From Odontocerum albicorne (lineage: Eukaryota; Arthropoda; Insecta; Trichoptera; Odontoceridae), in assembly GCA_949825065.1 (NCBI GenBank), contig OX463854.1:17547226-17611225 (forward strand): 64,000 nt of DNA. Reading direction: 5' to 3'. The translations under genes were made by a program, and so were the position numbers. This document shows, in pieces, positions 21,777-33,006 of this stretch. The notes below the pieces were generated by a model. The model made no database searches. It had not been told where the DNA came from and saw only the letters and a list, made by a program, of their open reading frames with translations. Numbering within the stretch: position 1 is the first letter of the stretch; the number at the start of each line of letters is the position of its first letter.

Positions 21777-22276
21777 AAATAAGATGGTTGAAAGATTGAA
21801 AGTAAAAAAAAACACGTAGATAAATCATTTCATGTCGTAGCACTTACGTATGTAATGGTTTGAACTAAATTATATGTTTCTATCAAGTAATATATAAGAA
21901 ATGATAAATTATTTAATCATAAACTTTAAAATATTTTTTACAGACAAGGTAGACATCACATTTGTCATAAAAACAATATTCCAGAAGAGGGAAGAATGAG
22001 AAAAATATAAGCGACCCTGATAGTTTATCGTTAAATATAATATTCATATATACATTTGTATAAGTCATACCCGGTTTTTAGAAAAAACCGGTTACATTAT
22101 TGTTCCATATATTTTCAAAAGATGAATCACATAGTTATTATCTTGTGCTTGACAATCGAGGTTTATTATTTTTCTTCCAATTTCTTTAATAGATAAGAAC
22201 GAAATCCTTAAAATATAAAACTCTATCAAGTGTTGTACGCCTCTGCAACGAAAATGACAAAATAAGAGGAAAAGAC

Positions 22277-22480
22277 GAGACAACCTCCGTGGTCTAATTG
22301 GCAAGAAGCCCTCCGACTCAGCGGTTACGGATTCAATTGCCGTTAGTACTCGAATTTATTAAAAATGGTTCAAATCTGGTTTTCACTTACGGCATTTTAA
22401 CACCTTTCTAATCAGTTAATCTTTAAATTTTACCCTACGGTAATAAATCTAACGTATACAACTAAGGTGAAATTTAAAAA
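22277..22480 (+). mobile_element. SINE (family S), plus strand
   Basis: The head reads GACAACCTCCGTGGTCTAAT with a B-box-like GGATTCAATTGCCGTTAG. The body has AAATCTGGTTTTCACTTACG and the tail is strongly diverged. Confidence 0.7.
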
Positions 22481-22548
22481 AACGATAAATATTTCAGTTA
22501 ACGATCTCACCAGTAGTTATAGATTCTTAATAGAGTTATAAAAAGCAT

Positions 22549-22595
22549 ACAAAACGAATAACTTTACAATTCTTTGATAAAGTTATTCGTTTTGT
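22549..22595. repeat. Perfect 18-bp inverted repeat, 11-nt loop
   Basis: Arms at 22549-22566 and 22578-22595 are exact reverse complements, with partly matched flanks on both sides. It lies just beyond a SINE. It may be a small foldback or a MITE remnant. Confidence 0.95.
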
Positions 22596-22599
22596 GTAC

Positions 22600-22914
22600 T
22601 TTTCATTTTCAAATCATCCATAAAAAATCCAGATTGGTGATATGGAAATGTAGAAGAACATGTCCAGTAGATGATACTTTTCCATCTTATTTAAAGTGGT
22701 TTTAAAGTAAAACGTTTAAAACATTTTCAGCTAATTGAAATAAGTATCCGGAAAAATTGTTTGTATGAATTTTCTGTGAAACCAGCGACTTTTATTTAAA
22801 AAAGTAATAAACGAATACATTGTTTTACTCAATAATTATTTAAATAGTGGTGAAAGCTTAATAGATAGCTAGGTTCCATACATTATGATTCGATTAAGTA
22901 AACGTAACTTTGGA
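22600..22914. other. No gene recognised
   Basis: A+T-rich non-coding DNA. Confidence 0.5.
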
Positions 22915-23060
22915 ATCAGGAAACGTCATAAGTCTGTGTAAGAAGTGTTTGAGAAAGTGTGTTAAGGAAGGAACGAAAAATAATGTTGAGATAGAAAAGT
23001 GGGGTTCTATGTCCTGTCTGTCTACCCCATCAGGGAGCCTTACTAAGAATTTTATATATT
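22915..23060 (+). mobile_element. LINE C-terminal scrap (family R)
   Basis: The frame CKKCLRKCVKEGTKNNVEIE then KWGSMSCLSTPSGSLTKN corresponds in spacing to the (M)xKxVKVDEAxxVCxDRxKWRSVVSAYPSGK ending of insect LINEs. Without an alignment this is only suggestive. Confidence 0.4.
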
Positions 23061-23801
23061 GTAGAAAAGAAGAAAAAAACACCTTATTTTGATGTTAATT
23101 TCAATTTATAGATATTTTTGAAAACGTTCTACGATAAAAACACTTTTAATACAATTATGTAGTAGCTTTGCGCGACGAAATTTTGAATTTGTTTATATAG
23201 CACGTTTTGCAAAATGTGCATATTTTTTATAGCAGAAATAACCAAACGAAAAAGTAGCAGCAAAAAGGCCACGTCCTTCAATCCATCTTGAGAAAAGTTC
23301 GCACACTCTTCATTTGCCTGAAAAATATGCCCCTACACGTAATGTAATGTGACTTGAACGCTGGTAGAAACAATGTACATAAATCTTGTCTCTTTCCAAA
23401 TAAAAAAGATCACACTCTCTTGGAGCGTAAAATACAACATTCCCATAGTATAACGCGTATCACACGGAAGCTTAGGAAATAATAGAATAATTTATAAAGC
23501 GCCATTTTGTGATCATTCAAACTTAAGAGAGCTAGTGGAAGAAAAAAGGGGTATAGTAAACGGCATGACAAATAGATATACTCGTATGGGGTTGGTTTTG
23601 AAACTAAAATTCCTAAGAATTTTGTTATATAATTGAAAATTCAACCATCAAAGGGGAAGTTTGTCTAAACCAAAGAAAAGAAAGATATATTCTTGTATAT
23701 TTCTTGATTTGAAGATCTAAGAAATTGTTCATTCATTCATTTGTATGGTGTCCTTCAACTTATCGGATTTGGTGTTTTCAATATATTGAAGGGCTCAATA
23801 T
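23061..23801. other. No gene recognised
   Basis: Mixed-composition non-coding DNA. No repeat identified. Confidence 0.5.
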
Positions 23802-23945
23802 ATTGAAGACAACGCGGAAATTGTGAGTTTGATTACCGTGGTACAGGATTTTTAAAAAGGGGTTTATTTTGGTTTTAACTTTAGGCCTCGATAACACATT
23901 TATACTTGGTTGGAAAAGATTGTATAAATCCGTATTGAAATAAAA
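23802..23945 (+). mobile_element. SINE (family S), degenerate
   Basis: A B-box-like GTGAGTTTGATTACCGTGG is followed by CAGGATTTTTAAAAAGGGG, TTTTGGTTTTAACTTTAGGC and ACTTGGTTGGAAAAGATTG, in the order of the SINE. The A box part is gone. Confidence 0.45.
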
Positions 23946-23950
23946 AACGT

Positions 23951-24166
23951 TACACTTCCCCTGTATATATGTTGTACTGTAACATATAAGGGGAAGTGTT
24001 ATGTTTTTCTTGATTGTTGAACAACGAATAAAGAAGACTTATTTTTTTGTACAGAACTAATTTAATATATTCAGGTGAAATAAGTTCTAAAAAAATTGGT
24101 ATAAAAATCAGCATTTGAACAAAAAAAATCAGCATTTGAAACAAAAAAAATCAGCATTTGAAACAA
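23951..24166. repeat. Short foldback and 22-bp micro-repeat
   Basis: 23951-23999 contains ACACTTCCCCT and its complement AGGGGAAGTGT around an A+T-rich centre. At 24104-24166 AAAAATCAGCATTTGAAAC occurs three times in tandem (period about 22). Confidence 0.85.
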
Positions 24167-26751
24167 AACGATTCTAAAATAAAGAAGACTTGTAGCGCAA
24201 GAAATAGTCTCCTTACGTTTGGACAAATATGATTATAATCATAAAAAATAAACATGTTAATAAATCTATTTGGGCTGATTTAGAATATCTAGAGGCAGTT
24301 TTAAGAGCTGATGTGTTTGGAAAATGACTTAGTATAGAAAAGGAAGGAAGGGAAAGATAAGAATGAAGGACGAATAAGTATACTGTTACGTGCAATTATC
24401 CAGATGTTTTGTCCAAAATAATTAGTTTTCCATTTCTAAATCCGTTCCACCTCATTATGTGATCAAAGAACCGAAGAATGAGATCATCCATTAAGGTAGA
24501 TAGTTTTCACTTAACGTCCATTGAGCAAGATTTTCTTCCTATCTCATGTTTAGTTTAATTACATCTTAGATATAAGGACTTAACGTGGAATTACTGTCGA
24601 AAGTTTGCAAATGCCAAAACGATATTTTAGAGGCACACCGTGATGATAAAAATTAACAAGTCTTAAAAAATCATGTTAGAAAAAAAAATATATCGATGTA
24701 TTGACGTTAGCTAGTAATCTCGAAGATGGACAATGTAAGAAATACATTTGTGTCATAGATATTCTACACATCATATATTGCTGTTCACTTGACACGACTT
24801 TGGAACGTTTTTTTCTAATTCAATAAGATGAACTTTCTCATTACAATTTTTAAAGAAAAAAATAAAATAGCATGTCTCGAAGTGTCCCTCATTTCTAACT
24901 CCCTAGACGATTTTTATTATTATCCCTAGTTTCCTTAAGATTTATATTCCGTTTTAATTTTTGTTGTTTTTAATTTATTTATATGTATTGTATAATTTAA
25001 CTAATGCCGTTAAGCCAAAAATGAAACAAAACATACTGTGACGGTGAATTTAAAATGAAACAAAACATGTGTTTGCATAAGCGGTGTTCTAATTTTGAAA
25101 TACATTTCGATGTCAAAATAAACAGATTTACAAAACAAATGAAAATTGAATCGCTGTCATTTTTGAAATCGGCCTTTACAATTACAATTAATGTTTTTTG
25201 GTAAATTTGCGGGGTGTCTCGGTGGGGCGGGAAGACGTTAGATCATTGGAGCTTTGAAGATCCTTTTTTTATCGTGTTGGGTGGTTGAATTTTGTTTCTA
25301 AAGAGACATCGTCTGTGTATCCTCACTAGATGGTGTTATCGTTAAAGAAGAAATAAGTTTTTTAATACGATGGGCAAAGATTTTTAACATTTTCTCTCCG
25401 TAATGGGAGTATATTACCATGCCATAAATTATGAAAAATACGAAACTGGCTATAAGGATTATATTTTCATGACATAAATGTTGTTATTTGTAAAATAGTA
25501 AATACAATTAATTTGTCTCAAGAACATACTCTGGATAAAGTTGAAGCTAGTATTAAGCCATGGGCAACTTATATCAAGGCTAATGTTTATTTTTAAAACG
25601 TTAAATAAAATGTATCGCATGCTATAATCCTTAATGCTATTATAGGTTCGTACTTTCCTCCCAAAACGTAGAAAGTTTGCTTATTTCTTTAGAATGGATG
25701 CTAGTTCTCACGGCGAGAAAACAACCTGTCCACAACAACTTTAAAAATCCTTGCTCATCGCACCAGATAATTTATTCCTGCTTTAACAATAACACCACTC
25801 AGTAAGGAGACATATTTGGTGCCTCTATAAAATAAAAAAATCAACCACTCAACAAGAAAATAAAGATCAAATCTTCAATGAAAGTGTCATCCTGTTCCAT
25901 CGGTACGGTACACACTCCGCCACTCAAGTTCAATAATAGACATGGGTGGATTGCCTTTTAAAAAACTTGATGCTACTTTCTCAAGAGATCGAAGATGAAG
26001 TGGTATAAAAATTAAAATTGATCCTTGGTCTAATAAAGTAACTGGCAGAAATCGATTCTATTTTGACCAAACAGTGTTGCATATGGTATAAAGAAATATT
26101 CTTTATTTGAATATTATTATTCCAGATTATTACCTTTGTAAGAAATAATCCACAAGTATTTAGTTGTTGTTTTCGCACGTTCTCGAGCGAATTTTCTAGC
26201 TAATATTATTATAATTTACTCCGTTTAAGACTCGGTCATGCATATCTATAATAATTTTGAAACAAAATCTGGTCGATTCGCAGAAATCGTTTTGAAGGAA
26301 TAAATTCGCCAGATGTATTTACTTGAAAGTATTAAAATAAATAAAGAGATGTGTTAAGCTGATTAAAAACAAAACTTAATGCTCGCCATAAAAATTAAGT
26401 ATGAATATTTAACCATATCATGCATAATGAAAAACGTCATAACCACCAACTGATAATGCAAAGAAAGTAAGAAGATAGTCGCAGACAGGGCAGAAGAACA
26501 ATTTCTTGTCCTAAAAATATTCGTGAGAGGTACGAAAAAAGCACGACATCCATTGTTTAGGCCTGCAGATTCCGAAGTAAAAATTGGTACGACAGCATAC
26601 CTTTGGAAGGACATGACACTAAGAAGAAAAATAATTGTTCAAGTATCATATTTTTAAAACCATCTGGATTTTTGTAGTCATCACTTGTAACGATGTGATA
26701 ACAAAGATGAGCTGTTTGGTTGGAAGATTTCGCAATATAACAATAAATGGT
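24167..26751. other. No gene recognised, 2.6 kb
   Basis: Long A+T-rich stretch with no recognisable coding frame, SINE or LINE signature on either strand. Short minus frames at 25981-26178 and 26363-26614 match nothing I know. Possibly ancient, eroded repeats or host intergenic DNA. Confidence 0.45.
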
Positions 26752-27265
26752 TTTAATTGAAGAACTTTTTTCATCTGAATTTATGTTCTGTGTAGTTTGT
26801 TAAAGCTTCTTTGGATAAACTTTAGGAGCGATTTTTAGGAACAAAAAGTAGCGCTAAAAATGTGCCAAAACTGAAGTATGTTTTGAGTATATCTAAATGT
26901 TAACCTCCTTGCCGTCAGAACTTTGAATTTCATCAGTCAAAACAGTGCAGACGTTTCTATACACAAATAACTTATTAACTCAAAGGAGTCGTACACCGAT
27001 TGGATGACTGACAATCGTCTTGTAACATGGGATCGAAGTTAAGTCTGAAAGTAAACCGGTCCAAAAGTGTATATGTCGAAAATTGTAATTGAAACGTCAG
27101 TTTACTAAGTAATAATGCAAACCATTGATAGTCGGCAAATGTAAGATATTAAAGTCGCTTTAAATAGCCCCAAATAATACACTGTAAATTAAATGCTATT
27201 AGAAGTTTTTGAGGCTTTCACAGTTCGTCGTATCAGTTATAAGGTATTTCGCTAAATAACAATAA
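26752..27265. repeat. Dispersed repeat D, copy 1
   Basis: It aligns by eye along its whole length to 30868-31335 in the same orientation: TTCTGTGTAGTTT, ATATCTAAATGTTAACCTCC, TTGAATTTCATCAGTCAAAA, AAGTAAACCGG, AAACGTCAGTTTACTAAGTA and TTTTTGAGGCTTTCAC, with scattered indels. No coding potential is visible and I do not recognise the family. The second copy runs straight into a Penelope-like palindrome. Confidence 0.85.
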
Positions 27266-27712
27266 ATCCTTCAAATGTACAATGTATTACTATGTATGCG
27301 AAATAATAAATAAATTAACAAAAAAATTGAATCTACAAAACATTGAGTTTGTTCATTATATATTGTATTTTGTTGGACTACGGCACGGGGACAGGTATAT
27401 TAAGTAATAATTATTAAGATATATATTTATGTTGAGAATTGTCCAATCTCACGAGCGGTTACAGCTCAGACTTGTTGCATTCTTTAAGTGTGTTTATACG
27501 AGTATATGAATTTAACGAGTGCAAGCCAGCTGTCTCAGAACAGGTAATGAGCCTAGCGAGACAGTTTATATAAACCATTTTACTTGTGTAGAGTAGAATT
27601 ATATAAATATTTGATTAAAATAAATACCCTGGATGCGAGGACGAAACAATGAAAGACCACGAGCCAAGTAAGCGGACGATATTGTTGACATTACATGAAA
27701 AAAAACGGCGTA

Positions 27713-28193
27713 AAATGAGAGATACGAAGATTCTGACGATCATGGGTGAGATGTATCTTTAATATACCCAGGGAAACTAAGAATGGGAGATAGGAAGATG
27801 CTGACGACCATGGGTGAGATGTATCTTCGATATACCCAGGGAAACTAAGAACGGGATATAAGAAGATGCTGACGATCATGGTTGAGATGTATCTTCAATA
27901 TACCCAGGGAAACTAAGAATGGGAGATAGGAAGATGCTGACGATCATGGGTGAGATGTATCTTCGATATACCCAGGGAAACTAAGAATGGGAGATAGGAA
28001 GATGCTGACGACCATGGGTGAGATGTATCTTCAATATACCCATGGAAGCTAAGAATTGGAGATAGGAAGATGCCGACGATCATGGGTGAGATGTATCTTC
28101 AATATACCCATGGAAACTAAGAATTGGAGATAGGAAGATGCTGACGATCATGGTTGAGATGTATATTCAATATACCCAGGGAAACTAAGAGAG
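27713..28193. repeat. Minisatellite, about 7 copies of 68 bp
   Basis: The motif GACGAYCATGG recurs at 27735, 27803, 27871, 27939, 28007, 28075 and 28143, always 68 bp apart. Each unit carries GAGATGTATCTTC and TATACCCAGGGAAACTAAGA. Copies differ by about 2-6 bases. As 68 is not a multiple of three, it does not encode a repeat protein. Confidence 0.97.
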
Positions 28194-28250
28194 ATTATCA
28201 TGGATAGTTACTATTGAAGTTTAAGAATGATTATGATGACTCATTATTTT

Positions 28251-29100
28251 GACAACCTCCGTGGCCTAGTTGATAAGGCGCATTCCATCCAACCCGGAGG
28301 TGAAAGGTTGAATTCCCGTTCTAGACTGGTTGTTACTTAACCTTTCCCTTCCTGTGCTAAAAAATCTGCGTGTTCCGGTGCTGTGTATTCAATACACATC
28401 AATACACATGTAAAAATGAGCGATTTAAAATCGGAAAAATAATAATATTTCTAGTCAATCGCCTAAATTAATTAAATTTGAAGTCAAAAGTGATAATAAT
28501 TTAAATTTGATTGCTGAAAACATGAAAAAAACATAGGCCGACGTTCACAAAACGGGCGAAGAAGCCACCTCAAATGGATGCCGGAGGGCTACTGAGACAT
28601 GAGATGGACTAACATTGTATATGTTATACCTCGAAGGAAGAAACACAATTGCGAACTGAGATTCTATTTATTGCGTTCCCATATACCGAAGTAGAGTGAG
28701 AGTGAGACGTGAAAAGTGCCGCTTTCTCGCCCATAGCGGTTTTTTGGAATGAACGTACCTACGTCACACACTGGCCCACATTTGATTGTATTGGTGAATT
28801 TATTCCCGATTTTCACAAAATATCTCTGATGTGGCCGATAAGTGCTAATTATTATTGATATAATTTTTCTATTCAATGCGTAAATGTATTACGGAGGAAT
28901 ACCTAAAATCTGAATCCAGTGTTTATTATATTTATAGAGATATTAGAGTTTTTAGAAACAATGTGTACTTGTTACACATCACTGGGAATGAAGGGTTAAG
29001 GCTTGTTTAATACATTTCTTGTTAGTTGAAAGAGATTGTCACATGAAAATCGATCCACCAAATAGTAATGTACACAAAGCAAGTGTAATAGAAAATATAA
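28251..29100 (+). mobile_element. SINE (family S) split by a DNA transposon
   Basis: The head at 28251-28340 (GACAACCTCCGTGGCCTAGT, B-box region near 28301-28320, then ACTGGTTGTTACTTAA) stops at TTAA. The SINE resumes at 28996 with TTAAGGCTTGTTTAATACAT, GTTAGTTGAAAGAGATTGTC and the CAAAGCAAGTGTAAT tail. Joined at TTAA, the two parts follow the intact order seen at 44399-44620 (TTTTCACTTAAGGTCTCTTT). Confidence 0.85.
28341..28995. mobile_element. Non-autonomous piggyBac-like element (MITE)
   Basis: This 655-bp insert is flanked on both sides by TTAA (28337-28340 and 28996-28999). Its ends are CCTTTCCCTTCCTGTG on the left and, in inverse orientation, CCCTTCATTCCCAGTG on the right. A TTAA target and ends beginning CCYTT are hallmarks of piggyBac transposons. 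The interior encodes no recognisable transposase, so it would have moved only with an enzyme from elsewhere. The host SINE provides the reconstructed empty site, which is strong evidence for the boundaries. Confidence 0.85.
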
Positions 29101-29404
29101 CTTTTGATTATTTTAAATCATTTCTGATTTTTATAAATTAAATGTATAAAAATAATAAAGGTACAAAAATGATTTCATTGCGCAAATGTCTTAAACACTG
29201 GTTAATCGAAAATGCACGTTCTCCAAACGTTTCCAAGTCAAAAGATAATTAAATAAACTTTCTTACTCTTAACACAGAGTTACCAACTTTTAGCAGATAC
29301 CTCACGATAAGATACGCTTAAACTTCAATCAAGAAAATGGTGGGAATTAAATGTCACTTGGATACTAAACCATATACACGTACCAAACATTATCAAACTC
29401 AACT

Positions 29405-29640
29405 AAGATGATGGTTTGCATATTTATTTTAGTACCAACTTTGAGGTATGAAAGTTTAACTTGAATATGGAAAAAAATTAAATGATCTGAAATAATATTA
29501 TAGAAATCTGTGAAATATGATATATGTGGAAAACGATGTATGACAGAACACATAATGAAATTATTACGGATAAATGTGAACTTAAGACTGATGTATTAAA
29601 TAGGGTGAAGAAGTGTACACCTCGCATTACGGAATATATA
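29405..29640 (+). mobile_element. Decayed LINE fragment (family R)
   Basis: Frames read FILVPTLRYES near 29427-29456 (compare VLVPTLMYGSETW) and YDRTHNEIITDKCELKTDVL near 29538-29600 (compare DRIRNEVIREKCGLKEDV). The spacing between them fits the LINE C-terminal half. Confidence 0.52.
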
Positions 29641-30469
29641 CGTTCCTGAATTTTTTTCATTTATCGAAATTCCGTATATCGTATAATTGTTTTTCCATAT
29701 TCATACATGATGTGTTCCATGACGGAAAAAAAAATCAATGAGATACTTGAGAATTGTCCAGAGTATGATATAACATATAGCCTGAAATATTTAGAACATG
29801 GAGTACGTATAATTATGAAATACAAATAAATATATTTATAATTATAGAATTTATAATGAAGAATAGGAATATTCCAAAACAGAATTTGTTAATTGGGAAG
29901 CAGAAACTAGGTGAAAATATCCACCCAATATTTGCTATTTAGCATGTTTTCTCTTTTTCTTACTAAACTGCTTATAACAATATACTTATATATTTCTGTT
30001 TTCATTTTCAAGTTGTTAATAATACTTGTAATATATAATCTCATTCATTTTTGGAGAATCTTTTGAGCTTTTCGCATCATCGGGATTATTATCAATTGGG
30101 ATTTTAATGTCCTTTGCTAAATGGCAAAAGCGTAGACTAATTTTGTCATTGTTATTAATTATCTAGAAATAATTGTTTTGTTTTCCGTATTACTTAAAGA
30201 TGGATCTTGATCAAATTCAAAATAATTCATATACTTATCGATTTTTTTCGTAGAGTGAATTGGTCGATTGTTTTTTCAATTCCATTTTATCGAAATTCCG
30301 ATAAAAAAAAGGTCCGTTAATTAAGGTATAGGTGTACCCTAAATGTATTTGAACATGTAGAATGACTAAATGACGCTCACATATGAAATATACAGTACAA
30401 ATGGGAGTGACAGTCTTGGGTGAAGGGAAATCTTTCTGAAGAATCAAATGATTAAAGTTTGGATTAAAT
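29641..30469. other. No gene recognised
   Basis: A+T-rich non-coding DNA without recognisable signatures. Confidence 0.5.
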
Positions 30470-30575
30470 GTTAAAAAATGCATGGAGGTGAAGGAATGTG
30501 TGTATAACGATCAAAACATACATTACTACGCCCTCTCCGCCTACCCAGACAGGGAAAGGCGTGATGGTATCTATG
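30470..30575 (+). mobile_element. LINE 3' end (family R)
   Basis: The frame reads HYYALSAYPDRERRDGI, the SAYPxGKRxxG-type ending of insect LINE ORF2 proteins. Low-complexity ATTTATTT-type DNA (30585-30690) follows, as expected of a degraded 3' tail. Confidence 0.48.
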
Positions 30576-30584
30576 TTCATTTAT

Positions 30585-30690
30585 TTTTAAATTAAATTAT
30601 TTATTTATTTAAATAATTTATTTTTGGTTAAATAATTTATTTTTGTTATTAATTAATTTATTATTGGTTAAATAATTTATTTTTGTTTGC
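30585..30690. repeat. Low-complexity AAATAATTTATTT repeats
   Basis: GGTTAAATAATTTATTTTTG recurs several times with variation. Simple-sequence expansion next to a LINE 3' end. Confidence 0.85.
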
Positions 30691-30867
30691 GATACAGTAA
30701 AGCTCTTATGATAAAACTCATCAGCATCGTTATTATTTTGAGCACTTAAATTAAGCTGCAAAAACATAACAATTGCAACTATTCGGTTTCAGTTTCTGGT
30801 GGAGTAATTAAGAATTAGATGGTCTTATTAAAAGGTTAGGTTCATGGCAGGTCCACTTCAGAACTGG

Positions 30868-31328
30868 TTTTAATCTAAGATCTTTTCTAATCTAAATTTA
30901 CGTTCTGTGTAGTTTCTAAAGCTACTATGGATAATCTTTAGAAGCCATTTTAGGAACAAAAATTAGCGCTAAGAATGTACCAAAACTGTATATTTTGAGA
31001 ATATCTAAATGTTGACCTCCTTGCCTTCAGAACTTTGAATTTTATCAGTCAAAACAGTGCAAACGTTTCTACAGAAATAACTTATTACTCAAATGCGTCG
31101 TACACCAATTGGATAACTAACAATCATCTTGTAGCCTGAGTTCAAAGTTAAGACTGAAAGTAAACCGGTTCAAAAGTGTATCTGTCGAAAATTGAACTTG
31201 AAACGTCAGTTTACTAAGTAATAATGTTAACCATTGGATGATAGTCGGCAAACGTAAGAGATTATAATTGCTCTAATAATTAAATGCAATCATATGTTTT
31301 TGAGGCTTTCACGATCCTTCGCATAAGT
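30868..31328. repeat. Dispersed repeat D, copy 2
   Basis: Same repeat as 26752-27265, same strand, about 4.1 kb downstream. It begins with GGTTTTAATCTAAGATC and ends TTTTTGAGGCTTTCAC then AAGTTATATAAGGTCTTTC. The final bases merge with the next palindrome, which hints that D may be part of the same larger element. Confidence 0.85.
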
Positions 31329-31545
31329 TATATAAGGTCTTTCAGTGTTGTACTGAGTGGTTAAGCTTATGATGCTGACGTTTCGAAAACGTTGCAGCTT
31401 TCATCTTCAGGGCTTATTCTTAATCAACTTGGTGAAGTTGACTACTAACAAGCCGTAAAGATAAAAACTGCAACGTTTATGGAAATGACGACATCATAAG
31501 CCAAACCACGCGGTATAGCACTCAAAAAGACCTTATACAAATACG
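31329..31545. mobile_element. Palindromic terminus, Penelope-like type 2
   Basis: An imperfect inverted repeat of about 100 bp per arm: the left arm starts TATAAGGTCTTTCAGTG and contains GCTTATGATGCTGACG and AACGTTGCAGC; the right arm ends TCAAAAAGACCTTATA and contains AACTGCAACGTT and GACATCATAAGCC. On the minus strand the left arm contains CTGAAGATGAAAGCTGCAAC then TTTTCGAAACGTC, the CUGAnGA and CGAAA order of hammerhead-ribozyme-like motifs found in Penelope-like elements. The assignment is inference from this motif only. Confidence 0.5.
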
Positions 31546-31669
31546 GGCAGCTTTCTTTGACAAACTACTAACAATAAATCATTAATTTTTCAAATTGAAA
31601 CCCTTAAAGCTGTAAATTCACTGAGTAAAATAAAATACAAAAAATATCATAATTTCTCCCGTTCCTCAT

Positions 31670-31880
31670 TAATAAGGGTCTTGATCCATGGAATGGTGGG
31701 AGTGCAAGTTTCAACGGCGCGTCAGTTATCTTGGTAACTTGCCGTTTACACGACAGTGAACAATACCTTCACCTGATCACTATCTTACCGGCGGTCTGCC
31801 TCTGGCTCTTATTCCTAGCACACTTTCTATGACCATCAATTTCTCAAGGTTATCTGGTTAAATTTCTCAAGGTTATCTGA
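31670..31880 (-). mobile_element. Decayed LINE C-terminal fragment
   Basis: The minus strand reads NLEKLMVIESVLGI, RARGRPPVR and SGEGIVHCRVN, matching the LEKLxLxGKVEGKRGRGRPPTRW pattern of RTE-type LINE C-termini. A 26-bp direct duplication (TTTCTCAAGGTTATCTG twice) lies at about 31839-31880. Confidence 0.55.
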
Positions 31881-32139
31881 CTCAATTTCGTAAGAAAATG
31901 CCTGAATACGATGGAAACATATTAAAGAAAATCGTACCGTCATATAATTCCTGGAGTATGGAGATATTCATTCTTCTGATAGTCTACGGAATCATCAGCA
32001 TCTGAAGCCAATACCACATCTCAAATAAATTCATTATTGCACATTCTAGTGTTTTTATTATCCACGTGTCGTACGAGAATAAAGGAAATATTAGAAATTG
32101 GACATGCTTTGTTTTGGTTAAAAATTATGCAATCAACCT

Positions 32140-32660
32140 AATACATACATAATACCACCACACCACTTCGCTCTCAGCGTAGGCAAAGGGATCGAGTGCC
32201 ATGTATTCCTACCTCGATACACATATTTCGTTTCTTTAACATCCATAGACCTTCTCATACAACTAAGTTTTCTCTGACTTTTAACATTTTCTTCTTTTAA
32301 AACGTCATTCACTCAATCACACCACACTTTCCTTGGTCTTCCTCTACGTCTTCTTCCATTCACATTTGAATTGCATATTTGATTTGTTAATCTTTCCTCA
32401 TTCTTTCGTTTTACTTGCCTAATCCATCTCAGAGTACTCTTCTTCATCTTATTTTATACAACAGCCTTAAGTTCATATTCATACCTAATCACTTAATTCT
32501 GTATTCTATCATATATTGTCACCTTATGTTTTCTTCTCAGTGCACGCATTTCTACAGCATTTGTTCGTCACCTTCAGTCTTTTTCTATGTCCACGTTTCA
32601 CATCCATGTATCAAAGTTTTATACTATAATACTATTGTGAAGATGATAACAACCTAATAT
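32140..32660 (-). mobile_element. Decayed LINE C-terminus (family R)
   Basis: Minus-strand frames in order: TNAVEMRALRRKHKVTIYDR near 32560-32500, MKKSTLRWIRQVKRKNEERL near 32450-32390, GRRRRGRPRKVWCD near 32360-32315, VNDVLKEENVKSQRKLSCMR near 32310-32250 and a CRGRNTWHSIPLPTLRAKW-like end near 32210-32160. This is the clearest family R copy in the window, though it still carries stops. Confidence 0.7.
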
Positions 32661-32948
32661 TTGTTTTAATTCATCTGTCATATTTTTTTTCTAAAGTATT
32701 GCCACACTTGAAAGTTAAATTGATATTCTCAATAATCAGTAAGATAACTTTACATAATAATTAGTCAACGCAAGGTCGACGTTAGTCACAAATAATTTAC
32801 ATTATTTCCTCTGCCCTCGGACAAAACACACTATCTAAGTACAAAACATCTCAAACTGTTTCGACACATTTAAGTATTTTACGTTATTTATGGCTTGAAA
32901 TAATTTTACATCCAATTTATTATTATACTGAGTTGAAGTGTACTTGAT
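32661..32948. other. No gene recognised
   Basis: A+T-rich; part may belong to the family A element whose tail follows (CGGACAAAACACACTATCTA near 32818). Confidence 0.4.
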
Positions 32949-33006
32949 AAGAATCTACTCTCTAAACGGCGCAATATAAGTTGTCATTTTAATAATATTA
33001 TTATCA
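32949..33006 (+). mobile_element. LINE tail (family A)
   Basis: GAATCTACTCTCTAAACGG, then CGCAATATAAGTTG and an AATAATATTATTATC tail, matches the ends of the copies at 9520-9580 and 47445-47490. Confidence 0.55.

Noticed and set aside
27691..27879. A 62-codon minus-strand frame
   Set aside because: It lies in the 68-bp minisatellite; the period is not a multiple of three, and the frame is lost in later units.
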